DNA from: a virus
DNA: 46,647 nt
Strand: one strand, 5' to 3'
Virus record (IMG/VR): IMGVR_UViG_3300045927_000031
Span: 1 to 46,647 of that record
In this document: positions 39,159 through 46,647 of the stretch, piece after piece
How positions within the stretch are numbered: the first letter of the stretch is position 1
Layout: each line of letters starts with the position of its first letter
Notes under the pieces: generated by a model
What the model was told of the DNA's origin: nothing
Seen by the model: the letters and a program-made list of their open reading frames with translations, nothing else
The model's database searches: none
Program-made: the position numbers and the translations under genes

Positions 39159-39526
39159 TGCCGCTGAAATTTCCAATCAACTGGAACAATGTGCTCATCG
39201 AGAACGACGGGCGAGCCTCGAAGTACCTCCAGCGCATCTTTGACATGCTGCTGGCGCAGTCGAGCAGCGATACGGATGCGAGCGCGGCGGCATTGTTCCC
39301 GTCTGAGCCCGTGACGCCCGCCGTCAATCCGGATCAGTTCATGGCCGACGTTGTTCTGCGCGGCTCTCTCATGATGACGCCTTCGCCTCAACGACCGCTG
39401 AAGCTCGATGAACTCCTTGCTTTTGGCTACTGGGTTCCGGTGACGGATGCAACTGATCCAATGGACCCGGCAATTGTCATTGATTCTTTCGGACAAATTG
39501 TAATGACCTTCGTACCGACACAATGA
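39158..39526 (+). CDS. hypothetical structural protein
   Basis: The product is 122 residues. L-Q-R-I-F-D-M-L-L-A-Q is helical and the rest beta. TGATG overlap with the gp10-like gene. It may form part of the tail tip. No family is recognised, and gp26 needle features (long coiled coil) are absent. Confidence 0.6.
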   Translation: MPLKFPINWNNVLIENDGRASKYLQRIFDMLLAQSSSDTDASAAALFPSEPVTPAVNPDQFMADVVLRGSLMMTPSPQRPLKLDELLAFGYWVPVTDATDPMDPAIVIDSFGQIVMTFVPTQ

Positions 39527-39535
39527 GAACGATAA

Positions 39536-40693
39536 ATGCCATATTCCAGAATTGAAGATCTCTTACTGGTAGGTGATCGCGCTTCGCAGCCTGCCGCAAA
39601 TACGGTTAGCGTCGGCACTCTTTATTCCGTCGATGATGAGGGGTTCCTGATTGAGCAAAGCGACGGCGCTTCGTGGAATCAATGGGGGCCATCAGGAGCG
39701 GTTGCCGTTGATGCAGCAGGTGCGCTCGACGGAGACGGTTCGATTGGTAGTCCGCTGGCAGTCCGGCCAGACGGTATAACCGTTCAAATCAACGGCAGCA
39801 ATGAACTTGAAGTTATTCCAGGCGGCGCAAATGTGCTCCCATTCATCAATAACTACCGCCTATCGGCAACGACCGCCGTCCCGGTGACAACCAGCGACGT
39901 GACAACTACATCCACGCTGTACTGGACTCCCTACAACGGCCTCCATTGTTCGCTCTATACCGGGGCGGCATGGAGCGACTACACAGGCGGCGAATTATCG
40001 CTCGCACTCTCTTCGCTGACCTCTGACAAGAACTATGACGTGTTTGTGGACTACAACGGCGGCACGGAGCAGTTGGTTTTGGTGGCATGGACCGATGACA
40101 CGACCCGCGCCACGGCACTGACTAAGCAGGATGGCGTTTATGTGCTGACGGCGGCGACCGATCATCGCTATGTCGGCACTATTCGCACCATCGCCACGAA
40201 TGCCACCTGTGACTTCGGCGGTGGATCTACGACTAATGTTGGCGGCAAGCGTTTCATTTGGAACTACTACAACCGTGTTGAGCGAGCACTAGCGGTTATT
40301 GAGACAGAAGACACTTGGGTTTATTCGACAGCAACCACGAGGCAGGCCCGAGCAATAGCTGGCAATAAAGTTGAAATGGTAGTCGGTGTTAGCGAAGAAC
40401 CGATTACAGCGTCTGTTCTCGCTTTAACTATTACTCAGTCGGGCGGCTCGGCCTATGTTGGTGTCGGGCTTGATACTACGTCGGCCTTTACTGGCCCGCG
40501 CTTCGCCAAGATTTCCTTTAACGATGCCCTTTTCACGATGGTTGTGGACAACACTTTTTATACGGGAATCGGCTATCACTATGTTTCATGGAATGAGCGC
40601 GGACAAGGCTCCGGAACGACAAACTGGTATGGCGATGCTGGCGAGACTGCCGGTCTCGTGCAATCAGGATTAAGGGTAGTGATTAGGGGATGA
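39536..40693 (+). CDS. tail fibre / host-contact protein
   Basis: The product is 385 residues. S-T-L-Y-W-T-P-Y-N-G...C-S-L-Y-T-G-A-A-W (about 126-147), Y-D-V-F-V-D-Y (about 165), Q-D-G-V-Y-V-L...H-R-Y-V-G-T-I-R-T and F-I-W-N-Y-Y-N-R-V are signatures of a fibre/receptor domain widely seen in environmental phages. The first 100 residues hold a G-S-L-Y-x-V-D-D-E-G type attachment region. Confidence 0.75.
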   Translation: MPYSRIEDLLLVGDRASQPAANTVSVGTLYSVDDEGFLIEQSDGASWNQWGPSGAVAVDAAGALDGDGSIGSPLAVRPDGITVQINGSNELEVIPGGANVLPFINNYRLSATTAVPVTTSDVTTTSTLYWTPYNGLHCSLYTGAAWSDYTGGELSLALSSLTSDKNYDVFVDYNGGTEQLVLVAWTDDTTRATALTKQDGVYVLTAATDHRYVGTIRTIATNATCDFGGGSTTNVGGKRFIWNYYNRVERALAVIETEDTWVYSTATTRQARAIAGNKVEMVVGVSEEPITASVLALTITQSGGSAYVGVGLDTTSAFTGPRFAKISFNDALFTMVVDNTFYTGIGYHYVSWNERGQGSGTTNWYGDAGETAGLVQSGLRVVIRG

Positions 40694-40796
40694 GATTCAA
40701 TGCCCCGGTCGGTGGATTAAGTAGAACGTAGATGAAACAGGCAGCGATGAAAATAACCATGAAGACAGCAAACGCTTCAATGAATGTGACCCGCAC
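40683..40796 (-). CDS. possible antisense single-pass membrane peptide
   Basis: On the minus strand, GTG at 40796 opens a 37-residue ORF (an ATG at 40760 gives 25) with one strong hydrophobic helix (F-M-V-I-F-I-A-A-C-F-I-Y-V-L-L) and N-P-P-T-G at the end. It fills the only gap (40694-40813) of this part of the late operon. No ribosome site is visible, so the call is weak. Confidence 0.3.
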   Translation of the reverse strand: MRVTFIEAFAVFMVIFIAACFIYVLLNPPTGALNLIP

Positions 40797-40813
40797 GAGG
40801 GAACTATAGCGCG

Positions 40814-41137
40814 ATGGCAACTCTCAAATCAAAGCAGTTCGTTCTCGGGGTCATCGGCGCGGGAGCCACAACCTACACTGTGCCTGCGAATGCCGTCGAT
40901 ACGATCCAGCAGTTTACGTTTCATAACACGAGCGCGGCCATCGTGACGGTGACGGCAACCTTGAACAGCGTACAAATCTTCGAGGCGCTATCGATCCCGG
41001 TGGGCGGTCAGCCGACGATAGTTTTCGGGATGCTCGGCGCTCGCATGACAGCAGCGCAAGTGTTGAGCATCACGGCGAGTACTCAGGATGTGATTACAGT
41101 TTCGGTAAGCGGGATAGAAGAAGTGAGTGGAGCTTAA
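40814..41137 (+). CDS. small beta-rich virion protein
   Basis: The product is 107 residues, all strand-like, with F-T-F-H-N-T-S-A-A-I-V-T-V-T-A-T-L as core. It resembles trimer or decoration modules of tails. The ribosome site is poor (GAGGG 13 bases ahead). The function is inferred only from its place. Confidence 0.6.
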   Translation: MATLKSKQFVLGVIGAGATTYTVPANAVDTIQQFTFHNTSAAIVTVTATLNSVQIFEALSIPVGGQPTIVFGMLGARMTAAQVLSITASTQDVITVSVSGIEEVSGA

Positions 41138-41139
41138 AA

Positions 41140-42471
41140 ATGCCTAGTCTCTCAGATCTCGGAAAACTTGCTCTCGACTACGGGCCTGCCCTCATCGGCC
41201 CGATTGCCGGGGGTCTCATCAACCGCAATGCCGCAGGCGATGCCACGCGCAAGCTGGACGAAGGCGCAGCACGGGCGGAGTCCGTCATTCAGCCGTACTC
41301 GGACGTGGGCGCTCAGGCACTCGCGAAGCTCCCGAACTTCGGCATTGAGGAAATGCTGAAGGACCCCGGCCTACAGTTCCGCATCAACGAAGGGGACAAA
41401 CTCTTTGCCCGCAAGCAGGCGTCTACGGGTTCGCTGAACAGCGGCGCCGCATGGAAAGCGCGGGAAATGTACCGAGGGAACTTGCTCAACCAGGAGTTTC
41501 AGAATGCCTGGAATCGCAACATGCAGCAGGTGGCGGTCGGTCAGGAAGGCTCACGGCAGTTGGTGGACCTGATGACGGCGCGGGCTTCGGCGCTCGCGGC
41601 GGGCGACATCGCGAAGGCGAACGCGCTCACAGACATGATTTCTGGCATTCAGGGCGGCATTGAAGGCGTGATGGACTTTAAGAAACTGCAAGAAATGATT
41701 AATGGCCCCAATGTCACGGCCCCCGATTCCGCTTACTCAAGAATTCCGATCCCTGACCCTTCAAGCGTGGGACCGATTACAAGCACCATTGCTGGACTCG
41801 GCGGGGCAGCGGCAGCGGGCACGGCTGCGGGCCTTGGAGGCGGGGCCGGAGTGACGGGAACAATTGGAGCCACGACATTCCCTAATGTTTTAGGCGCGGC
41901 GGGAGCGGTCGGTTCTGGCGGTGCAGCGGCGGCGCCAGGAGCCATCGGCGCCGCCGGGACTACGGGCAGCGGCGGACTCTTGGGCGCTATCGGCTCGACT
42001 GCCGGAAATGTCGGAACCAGCGTCGGCACTCTCGGCGGATTAGTGCCTCTGGCCGTGGGTATTCCCATCATCGGCGGGGCGATTGCAGCGGCGATTATCT
42101 TGCCGAAACTCTTTGGCAATGGTCCGGATCGCATGGCCGCGAACGAACTCACCGAATCCGGCGGACTCCACGATTACATTGTGGAGGGGATCAATAAGTT
42201 GAACGCCGACCAATCCCTGACTCCTGAGCAGAAAGCCGAGACGCAGGAGGCTATCGCCCGACAGGTTGAGGATTACCTTGTGGAGTTCTCCAAGATCGAC
42301 AAGCACCACTATTATCAGGCGAAACAAACGCTCATCGACATGCAATGGCTTGGCGTCAAGCCGCTGTTGGGCGATCCGGAAGCTGAGTTTAAAGCGATGA
42401 TTGCCAATTTGGGCGACAAACTTGCGCCGCTCGGGAACCGCCTACGCGAAGACTTGAGGAGGCTAATCTAA
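41140..42471 (+). CDS. DNA ejection protein, P22 gp7-like
   Basis: The product is 443 residues. D-P-G-L-Q-F-R-I-N-E-G-D-K...A-S-T-G-S-L-N-S-G-A-A (about 75-103), then N-Q-E-F-Q-N-A-W-N-R, are the signature of pilot proteins ejected with DNA. A long Gly/Ala region (about 215-315) contains a hydrophobic helix that could span the host membrane. The C-terminal helices are soluble. Confidence 0.78.
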   Translation: MPSLSDLGKLALDYGPALIGPIAGGLINRNAAGDATRKLDEGAARAESVIQPYSDVGAQALAKLPNFGIEEMLKDPGLQFRINEGDKLFARKQASTGSLNSGAAWKAREMYRGNLLNQEFQNAWNRNMQQVAVGQEGSRQLVDLMTARASALAAGDIAKANALTDMISGIQGGIEGVMDFKKLQEMINGPNVTAPDSAYSRIPIPDPSSVGPITSTIAGLGGAAAAGTAAGLGGGAGVTGTIGATTFPNVLGAAGAVGSGGAAAAPGAIGAAGTTGSGGLLGAIGSTAGNVGTSVGTLGGLVPLAVGIPIIGGAIAAAIILPKLFGNGPDRMAANELTESGGLHDYIVEGINKLNADQSLTPEQKAETQEAIARQVEDYLVEFSKIDKHHYYQAKQTLIDMQWLGVKPLLGDPEAEFKAMIANLGDKLAPLGNRLREDLRRLI

Positions 42472-43677
42472 ATGGCACTCGTCAATCCCGCATTCCAGTT
42501 GAGGCCGATACAGCCGCCGCAGTCACCCGTGGACCGCTTTGGCAAGATTGCGGAGATCCAGTCGATGCTGGAGGGCTCGGCCCTGAGACGGCAGGAACTT
42601 GAACTGCGGCAGCAGGCACTACAGGGTACGGCGGCGGAACAGCAGAGAAAGGCGCGAGCGGTTCAGCGAGTCCAGCAGATTATGGCGGACTCGCAGGGGG
42701 ATTACGAAAAAGCCCTAAGCCGCATGGCCGAAGATCCCGAATTGCTGACGCTCGTTCCTGAGTCCGTCAAATTCTTGCAGGACACGCTGGAGCGGCGGAA
42801 GCCTGCAACTCCGAAAACCTCTGTCATTGAAACGGTCAAGAATGGCAAGGCAGGCAGAACCGTCATCGATGAAGCGAAGTCCATCGGCAGCTTCTTTGAG
42901 TCGCCGCAGAAGGAAGCGACTCCAGCCGCCGAGCCGAACTCAGTGCGTGAATATCAGTTTTACGCGGAGCAGGAGACAAAAGCGGGCAGAACTCCTAAAC
43001 GTTTTGAGGATTGGGTTGCCAAGCCTGCGTCATCCAGTTCGCCAACATCGCAGATTCAGGAATACAACTTCTATGTCGATCAGGAGACAAAGGCCGGTCG
43101 CAATCCGCTCTCTTTCGATGCATGGCAAACGCAGGACGCGAACCGTAAACGTGTTGTGCCGCCTAGTGTGGTGATTCAAACTGTCAACGATAAGGGTGAA
43201 GATGTCACCAAGATCGTGCCGAAGATTCCCGGCTCCGAATTCGCCTCTGGCCGTACGGCGGACATGAAGAATAAGGACGCCAACAGAAACACGACGGCAC
43301 GCGCCATTGACGCTGCCCAAGAACTGTCTCGCAAGATTGTCCGACGTATTGGGCCAGCCCAACGCGCCGAAGCCATCAAGCGCGGAGCAGAGGCAGTTTT
43401 CGGCACAGATCCGGAATTCCGCACCTATCAGGATGCGCGTAAGTCGATTGCCGGAGCATTGGCTGTGGCTACTCAGGGGTCGCGACCGTCAGACGCTGAC
43501 ATTTTGCAAATCTGGCTCCCATTGGTGCCCGACGCCTACCGAGATACCAGCGAGAGCGCCGAAATGAAATGGAGAATGATCCGACAAAATGCTGGCCTGC
43601 CTGAATTCGGCTCAGGAGGAAATCCTGCCCTCAAGGATGTTTCCACCGACGAACTTCTAAAGAGGTTGATGAAGTGA
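42472..43677 (+). CDS. internal virion / ejection protein with tandem motif
   Basis: The product is 401 residues, charged and mostly helical. Two copies of a ~27-residue motif occur near 158-184 and 197-223: E-Y-Q-F-Y...Q-E-T-K-A-G-R-T-P, and E-Y-N-F-Y...Q-E-T-K-A-G-R-N-P, each ending F-x-x-W. Its place corresponds to P22 gp20. It is joined to the next gene by a GTGA overlap. Confidence 0.7.
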   Translation: MALVNPAFQLRPIQPPQSPVDRFGKIAEIQSMLEGSALRRQELELRQQALQGTAAEQQRKARAVQRVQQIMADSQGDYEKALSRMAEDPELLTLVPESVKFLQDTLERRKPATPKTSVIETVKNGKAGRTVIDEAKSIGSFFESPQKEATPAAEPNSVREYQFYAEQETKAGRTPKRFEDWVAKPASSSSPTSQIQEYNFYVDQETKAGRNPLSFDAWQTQDANRKRVVPPSVVIQTVNDKGEDVTKIVPKIPGSEFASGRTADMKNKDANRNTTARAIDAAQELSRKIVRRIGPAQRAEAIKRGAEAVFGTDPEFRTYQDARKSIAGALAVATQGSRPSDADILQIWLPLVPDAYRDTSESAEMKWRMIRQNAGLPEFGSGGNPALKDVSTDELLKRLMK

Positions 43678-45029
43678 GCGCAATAGACCCCGAGAAAAAG
43701 GCCATCGTTCAAGAGTTGCTGTCTCGTCGGGATACGTTGCCGCCTGAAAAGGCACAAATCGTTGACGAACTTGCGCTGCGTTTTGGATTGTCGGATGGCA
43801 TGCCAGTCGATGCCACTCCAGAAGCACAGCCGTGGTATTCGCGTATGTTCGCACCGGCGCATCGCGATGATCCGGCCTCCGACGTTGCACTGAAGCAGAC
43901 GGGCGCGATTCTCCGGACTCCTGTTGATATGTTCAAGGGATTGGTTGGCGCAGTTCCAGGCGCGATGTCCAGCGCGGTCGAATCGGTCAGCACTCCTGAG
44001 CAGGCGCTGAAGACTATCGCGACAGGTGGCCCACTGCGACCGCTAGCATCGAGTCTTGTTCAAGGCGCAGTCCATTCGGTAGCGCAGCCAGCAAGGCAAG
44101 TCGGGCGCGGCCTCGGTGAATTTATTGCGCCGAACACTCAGGGGCCGGAAGTATTGCCGGAATCTCCGGAATGGGCTCAGGCGGCGCAAAACGCCACGGT
44201 CAATGCGGCAGGTCTCGGTATGAGTAAGTTGGCTGCAGGCGGGCCGAAGACCGTTCTCCGTAGCCATGAAGGTGAAGCACTGCCGAAGGGTGCGGGTGTC
44301 TTCGAGAAAATAAAAGCCAAACTTCCGGCCAATATCACGGCTCCGAATCTCAATAAATGGATGGGCGTTTCCGCAGACGACATGATGCATGGGGCCGACC
44401 CTGGAGCGCAACTCATCAAAGAGGGACTGACTGGCGCATCAAAGGAAGCGACTATCGCCAAGGTCAAGCCTGCGCTGGAGCAAGCGGGCAAATCACTCGA
44501 AGCCAAACTACAGAAGGCGGGTGAGGCGGGCGTCATCGTGGACGCAGAGCCGACAGTCATGGATGCCCTGAATAATGCCACGAAGCGGATTGGGAAGCGC
44601 ACGGATCGGGCCTTCCAAGAATCGTTGACCAATATTCTCGATGACATCTTGGCCGAATATCCAAACCTGAAGAACCTGACGCCGGAACAAGCGCATGCAC
44701 TCAAGAGGCGCATTGGTGACAGTACGGCATGGAAGGGGAACCCATACGAAGCGGATCTCAACAGGGTCATGCTCGACATGTATGGCGGCTTGAATCAGGC
44801 CATTAAGAGCAAGGTTCCTGGTGCGGCAGCAGATCAACTTCGATGGGGTAATTTGTACCAAGCGCAGCGTGCGCTCACGCGTGGCGTTGTCAAGGATGCG
44901 GCTGGAATCGGTACGGGTAAAAATATTCCAACGCGGCTAAGAAAAGCCGGAAAAACATTGGCGAAAGGGGCCGCGATAGGCGCGGCTGGCACTCTCGGCG
45001 TCAAGGCGATGAGTGATCTCGCACAGTAA
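43674..45029 (+). CDS. internal virion / ejection protein, gp16 position
   Basis: The product is 451 residues from GTG. Helical, with an amphipathic end (A-A-I-G-A-A-G-T-L-G) and a central L-T-P-E-Q-A-H-A-L-K-R-R-I-G-D region seen in many phage internal proteins. It completes the set of three ejection proteins. No lytic motif is visible. Confidence 0.7.
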   Translation: MSAIDPEKKAIVQELLSRRDTLPPEKAQIVDELALRFGLSDGMPVDATPEAQPWYSRMFAPAHRDDPASDVALKQTGAILRTPVDMFKGLVGAVPGAMSSAVESVSTPEQALKTIATGGPLRPLASSLVQGAVHSVAQPARQVGRGLGEFIAPNTQGPEVLPESPEWAQAAQNATVNAAGLGMSKLAAGGPKTVLRSHEGEALPKGAGVFEKIKAKLPANITAPNLNKWMGVSADDMMHGADPGAQLIKEGLTGASKEATIAKVKPALEQAGKSLEAKLQKAGEAGVIVDAEPTVMDALNNATKRIGKRTDRAFQESLTNILDDILAEYPNLKNLTPEQAHALKRRIGDSTAWKGNPYEADLNRVMLDMYGGLNQAIKSKVPGAAADQLRWGNLYQAQRALTRGVVKDAAGIGTGKNIPTRLRKAGKTLAKGAAIGAAGTLGVKAMSDLAQ

Positions 45030-45052
45030 CTAAACCCAAGGAGGCGGCCTGA

Positions 45053-45079
45053 ATGGAACTGTTACCACTGTGGAATTAA
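45053..45079 (+). CDS. 8-codon micro-ORF at the only good ribosome site before the phosphoesterase
   Basis: AAGGAGG (45038-45044) lies eight bases ahead of ATG-GAA-CTG and the frame stops at 45077-45079 (MELLPLWN). The phosphoesterase GTG (45070) lies inside it in another frame, 25 bases from the ribosome site. It may act as a leader or restart site, or mark a frame error. Confidence 0.35.
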   Translation: MELLPLWN

Positions 45080-45894
45080 GAACCTTCCGCATCCCCAAGA
45101 ACCAGAAAGTCTTCACCGTTGCCGGTATTGGAGACATCCAATGGACCGGCAAGAATGGAATCACAGCCAACGATCAACTCTCGCGCTTCATTGACTACTC
45201 GGGCTCTATGGGGGCCTACTACATCGGTCTCGGTGATTACATCGACCCGCTCTCACCTTCCAATCGCCGGAAAATCGCAGCCTCCGGTATCTATGACACG
45301 GCCATGGAGGTACTTTGGAATAAGTGCCTCGAACTTAATGCCGAACTCTTCGAGAAGCATTTAAAGCATACGAAGGGCCGCTGGATAGCCCTTGGCGAAG
45401 GCCACCATTACAACGAATACGGCGGAAGGACCTCCGATCAGGAACTCTGCAAGCTGCTCGGCAGTGAAGACCTGTTCATCGGGACGACCGGACTCGCGCA
45501 CGTTCCGCAGGCGGCGGCGAGCTTCTTCCACCTGCACGGGAATGGCGGCGGCGTGCTTCCCGGCGCCGGACTGAACAAGCTTTACCACCTGTCGGCAGGC
45601 TTCCCCGGCTCCGAGGTTTACATGATGGGACATAACTGTAAGAACGCTGGCGCTCGACTGTCGCGCCCGTATCCCGTCTATAAGCGCATGAAACTTGAAC
45701 ACCGGGACGTGTTTTTAGTGAACTGTGCGGGCTTCTCGAAGTCCGCTGTGGTCGGGCATCGCGTTGCCGGAATTACTAGGGGCAACTATGCGGAGCAGGC
45801 CAGCTTGCCTCCGTCCGCCTGCAATTCGGCTGTGGTGCAAATCAATCTCGGGCTGGAGCAAGACCATCCCTTTCGGATCAGGGTGTCTGTATGA
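45070..45894 (+). CDS. calcineurin-like metallophosphoesterase
   Basis: The product is 274 residues. G-I-G-D-I-Q-W (19-25), G-L-G-D-Y-I-D (53-59) and L-G-E-G-H-H-Y-N-E-Y (about 107-116), then G-H-N and G-H-R, match the metal sites of this superfamily, though Gln stands for the His of G-D-x-H and G-E-G-H replaces G-N-H. Substrates may be nucleotides or nucleic acid. Similar proteins are seen near phage late genes. The start is uncertain (see the micro-ORF). Confidence 0.75.
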   Translation: MELRTFRIPKNQKVFTVAGIGDIQWTGKNGITANDQLSRFIDYSGSMGAYYIGLGDYIDPLSPSNRRKIAASGIYDTAMEVLWNKCLELNAELFEKHLKHTKGRWIALGEGHHYNEYGGRTSDQELCKLLGSEDLFIGTTGLAHVPQAAASFFHLHGNGGGVLPGAGLNKLYHLSAGFPGSEVYMMGHNCKNAGARLSRPYPVYKRMKLEHRDVFLVNCAGFSKSAVVGHRVAGITRGNYAEQASLPPSACNSAVVQINLGLEQDHPFRIRVSV

Positions 45895-46079
45895 AGGAAA
45901 AACAACCCAAGGATAAGGTTCTTCTGTCAGTCAACATGCTGATTAACCCGAAGACTCGGGCAATGCTGGCGGTGCTCGCCACAGTGAGAGGCGTTTCTAT
46001 CACTGGCGCGGCGGGCGATTTACTGGATGAGGTTGTAGCAACGCCAGAGTTTAAAAAGAAGATCGAAGATTACTTTTAG
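45891..46079 (+). CDS. small ribbon-helix-helix-like protein
   Basis: The product is 62 residues. S-V-N-M-L-I-N-P-K-T-R-A-M-L-A-V-L-A-T-V-R-G-V-S-I-T is a strand-helix-helix as in CopG/Arc repressors. It could be a late regulator. ATGA overlap with the phosphoesterase. Confidence 0.55.
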   Translation: MKEKQPKDKVLLSVNMLINPKTRAMLAVLATVRGVSITGAAGDLLDEVVATPEFKKKIEDYF

Positions 46080-46199
46080 CCTGAATTCCCGCTGACGACT
46101 CCTGCGGGATGCGGTCAACCAGAGCCGTGAGGGATGCGCCTATGTGGATCTCAACCGGCCTTTTTATTCTACTCAATGAAATTTTGGGCGTGGATAGCG

Positions 46200-46475
46200 A
46201 TGACGAAGAAACCGACGAGCGAACCCGATTACATCAGCATGGACTTCGAGGACGCTCGCCGGTTGAAGTGGCAGCGCGGCATCACGGAGCACCGAAACGG
46301 TAATGCGTCAGCGTCATTCAAGGGGGAGCCGTGCCGCGAACTCCACCAGGAAATGCTTGACGCTGCCAACTATCTTGAAGAAATTGAACGAACGACAGGG
46401 GCGAACCTTGCCATCGCCCGCGCCATGGTCAGGTTTATCGCCAGAAACGTCCAAGCCATCCACCTGAAGCACTGA
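46200..46475 (+). CDS. conserved phage hypothetical protein
   Basis: The product is 91 residues. F-K-G-E-P-C-R-E-L-H-Q-E-M-L-D-A-A-N-Y-L (about 44-63) is typical of a small family widespread in phages, function unknown. An ATG at 46176 in frame has no ribosome site. The stretch 46080-46199 holds no clear gene, only an overlapping 53-codon frame from 46142. Confidence 0.65.
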   Translation: MTKKPTSEPDYISMDFEDARRLKWQRGITEHRNGNASASFKGEPCRELHQEMLDAANYLEEIERTTGANLAIARAMVRFIARNVQAIHLKH

Positions 46476-46503
46476 AGGCCACCTATTGTGATAGGCTCCC
46501 CGA

Positions 46504-46647
46504 ATGTCGCAGCGTGCCAAACTTACTCTGCTGCTCGCGCCAGCAGTTTTCGGGGTCGCCTATCTATATTATTACCGCTTCGATTGCGGCCAGCCGTATA
46601 TCGAAACTTCTGGAACATTTTCTCACGAGTCCGCTCCCTTTCGGGAC
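46504..46647 (+). CDS. junction-spanning small membrane protein, 5' part
   Basis: These are the first 48 codons of the 79-residue protein completed at 1-236. A small hairpin, CCTAT-TGTG-ATAGG (46482-46495), precedes it and no strong ribosome site is seen (CTCCCCGA). The hydrophobic helix follows M-S-Q-R-A-K. Confidence 0.65.
   Translation, partial: MSQRAKLTLLLAPAVFGVAYLYYYRFDCGQPYIETSGTFSHESAPFRD
46508..46647. repeat. terminal direct repeat, right copy
   Basis: The second copy of 1-140 with one mismatch at 46634. It makes the circle redundant by 140 bases, so the unique genome is 46507 bp. Confidence 0.95.

Noticed and set aside
46142-46303. 53-codon frame with hydrophobic start and GAGGG ahead
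   Set aside because: Overlaps the better-supported conserved gene at 46200 in another frame, and its C-terminal half looks like a shadow. Only the N-terminal helix is appealing.
1-46647. tRNA genes, CRISPR arrays, att sites
   Set aside because: No cloverleaf or T-loop signatures, no regularly spaced repeats and no integrase-associated core site were seen by reading. A tRNA or CRISPR scanner was not available.

Overview
The window is a complete, circularly closed genome of a short-tailed, P22-like tailed phage (Caudoviricetes), most likely recovered from a metagenome. Bases 1-140 recur at 46508-46647 with one mismatch, and one small gene (46504 onward, ending at 236) runs through the junction, so the two ends join. 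The head genes follow the P22 order: terminase small and large subunits, a P22-type portal, scaffold, P22-type coat, a gp4-like tail factor, a gp10-like DNA-stabilisation protein, then three ejection proteins. There is no tail tube, sheath or tape measure. Several late proteins carry Sec signal peptides ending in A-x-A-Q-like sites, and one gene encodes a TPR/GT-C protein of the TMTC type. Both are common in environmental Gram-negative bacteria such as Acidobacteriota, so the host may be one of these. That host assignment is inference.

Layout. (1) 237-3945, minus strand: a tightly coupled recombination operon read leftward from 3945, in which nearly every start overlaps the previous stop. It holds small zinc-ribbon and hypothetical proteins, a RecT/Red-beta-like annealing protein, an HNH endonuclease wedged in, and a PD-(D/E)XK nuclease. 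It ends with a secreted small protein. (2) 3946-4119: a divergent control region with dyads. (3) 4120-11738, plus strand: a CI-like repressor, a Cro-like HTH protein, a MerR/excisionase-type HTH protein, an HNH endonuclease, a C5-cytosine methyltransferase, RNase H, a DUF1064 nuclease-like protein, many tiny zinc proteins and membrane micro-proteins, and two non-coding stretches rich in inverted repeats (8438-8959 and 10112-10193). (4) 11744-14970, minus strand: a second early operon of small hypotheticals carrying a DpdA/TGT-like gene and a QueD-like gene. (5) 14971-15192: a divergent control region with repeated GTAAG sites. (6) 15193-46647 and 1-236, plus strand: GIY-YIG endonuclease, packaging, head, lysis, spike, fibre and ejection genes.

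The most striking object is 12745-13913. The dpdA-like gene, a small zinc protein and the queD-like gene form a compact cassette of about 1.16 kb. It is bounded by 23-bp inverted repeats (21/23 identical) and directly flanked by a 6-bp direct repeat, TAAATT. Removing the cassette and one TAAATT restores a clean upstream stop codon followed directly by the downstream gene's ribosome site. This looks like a transposed 7-deazaguanine DNA-modification cassette with no transposase of its own.

How the genes work together. The methyltransferase and the deazaguanine pair would protect phage DNA from host restriction. The annealing protein, nuclease and RNase H support recombination-dependent replication on host machinery, since no polymerase, helicase or primase is seen. 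Two HTH regulators suggest temperate control, but I see no integrase. The late region builds a P22-like virion with unusually large, secreted-looking spikes and a membrane glycosyltransferase-like protein.
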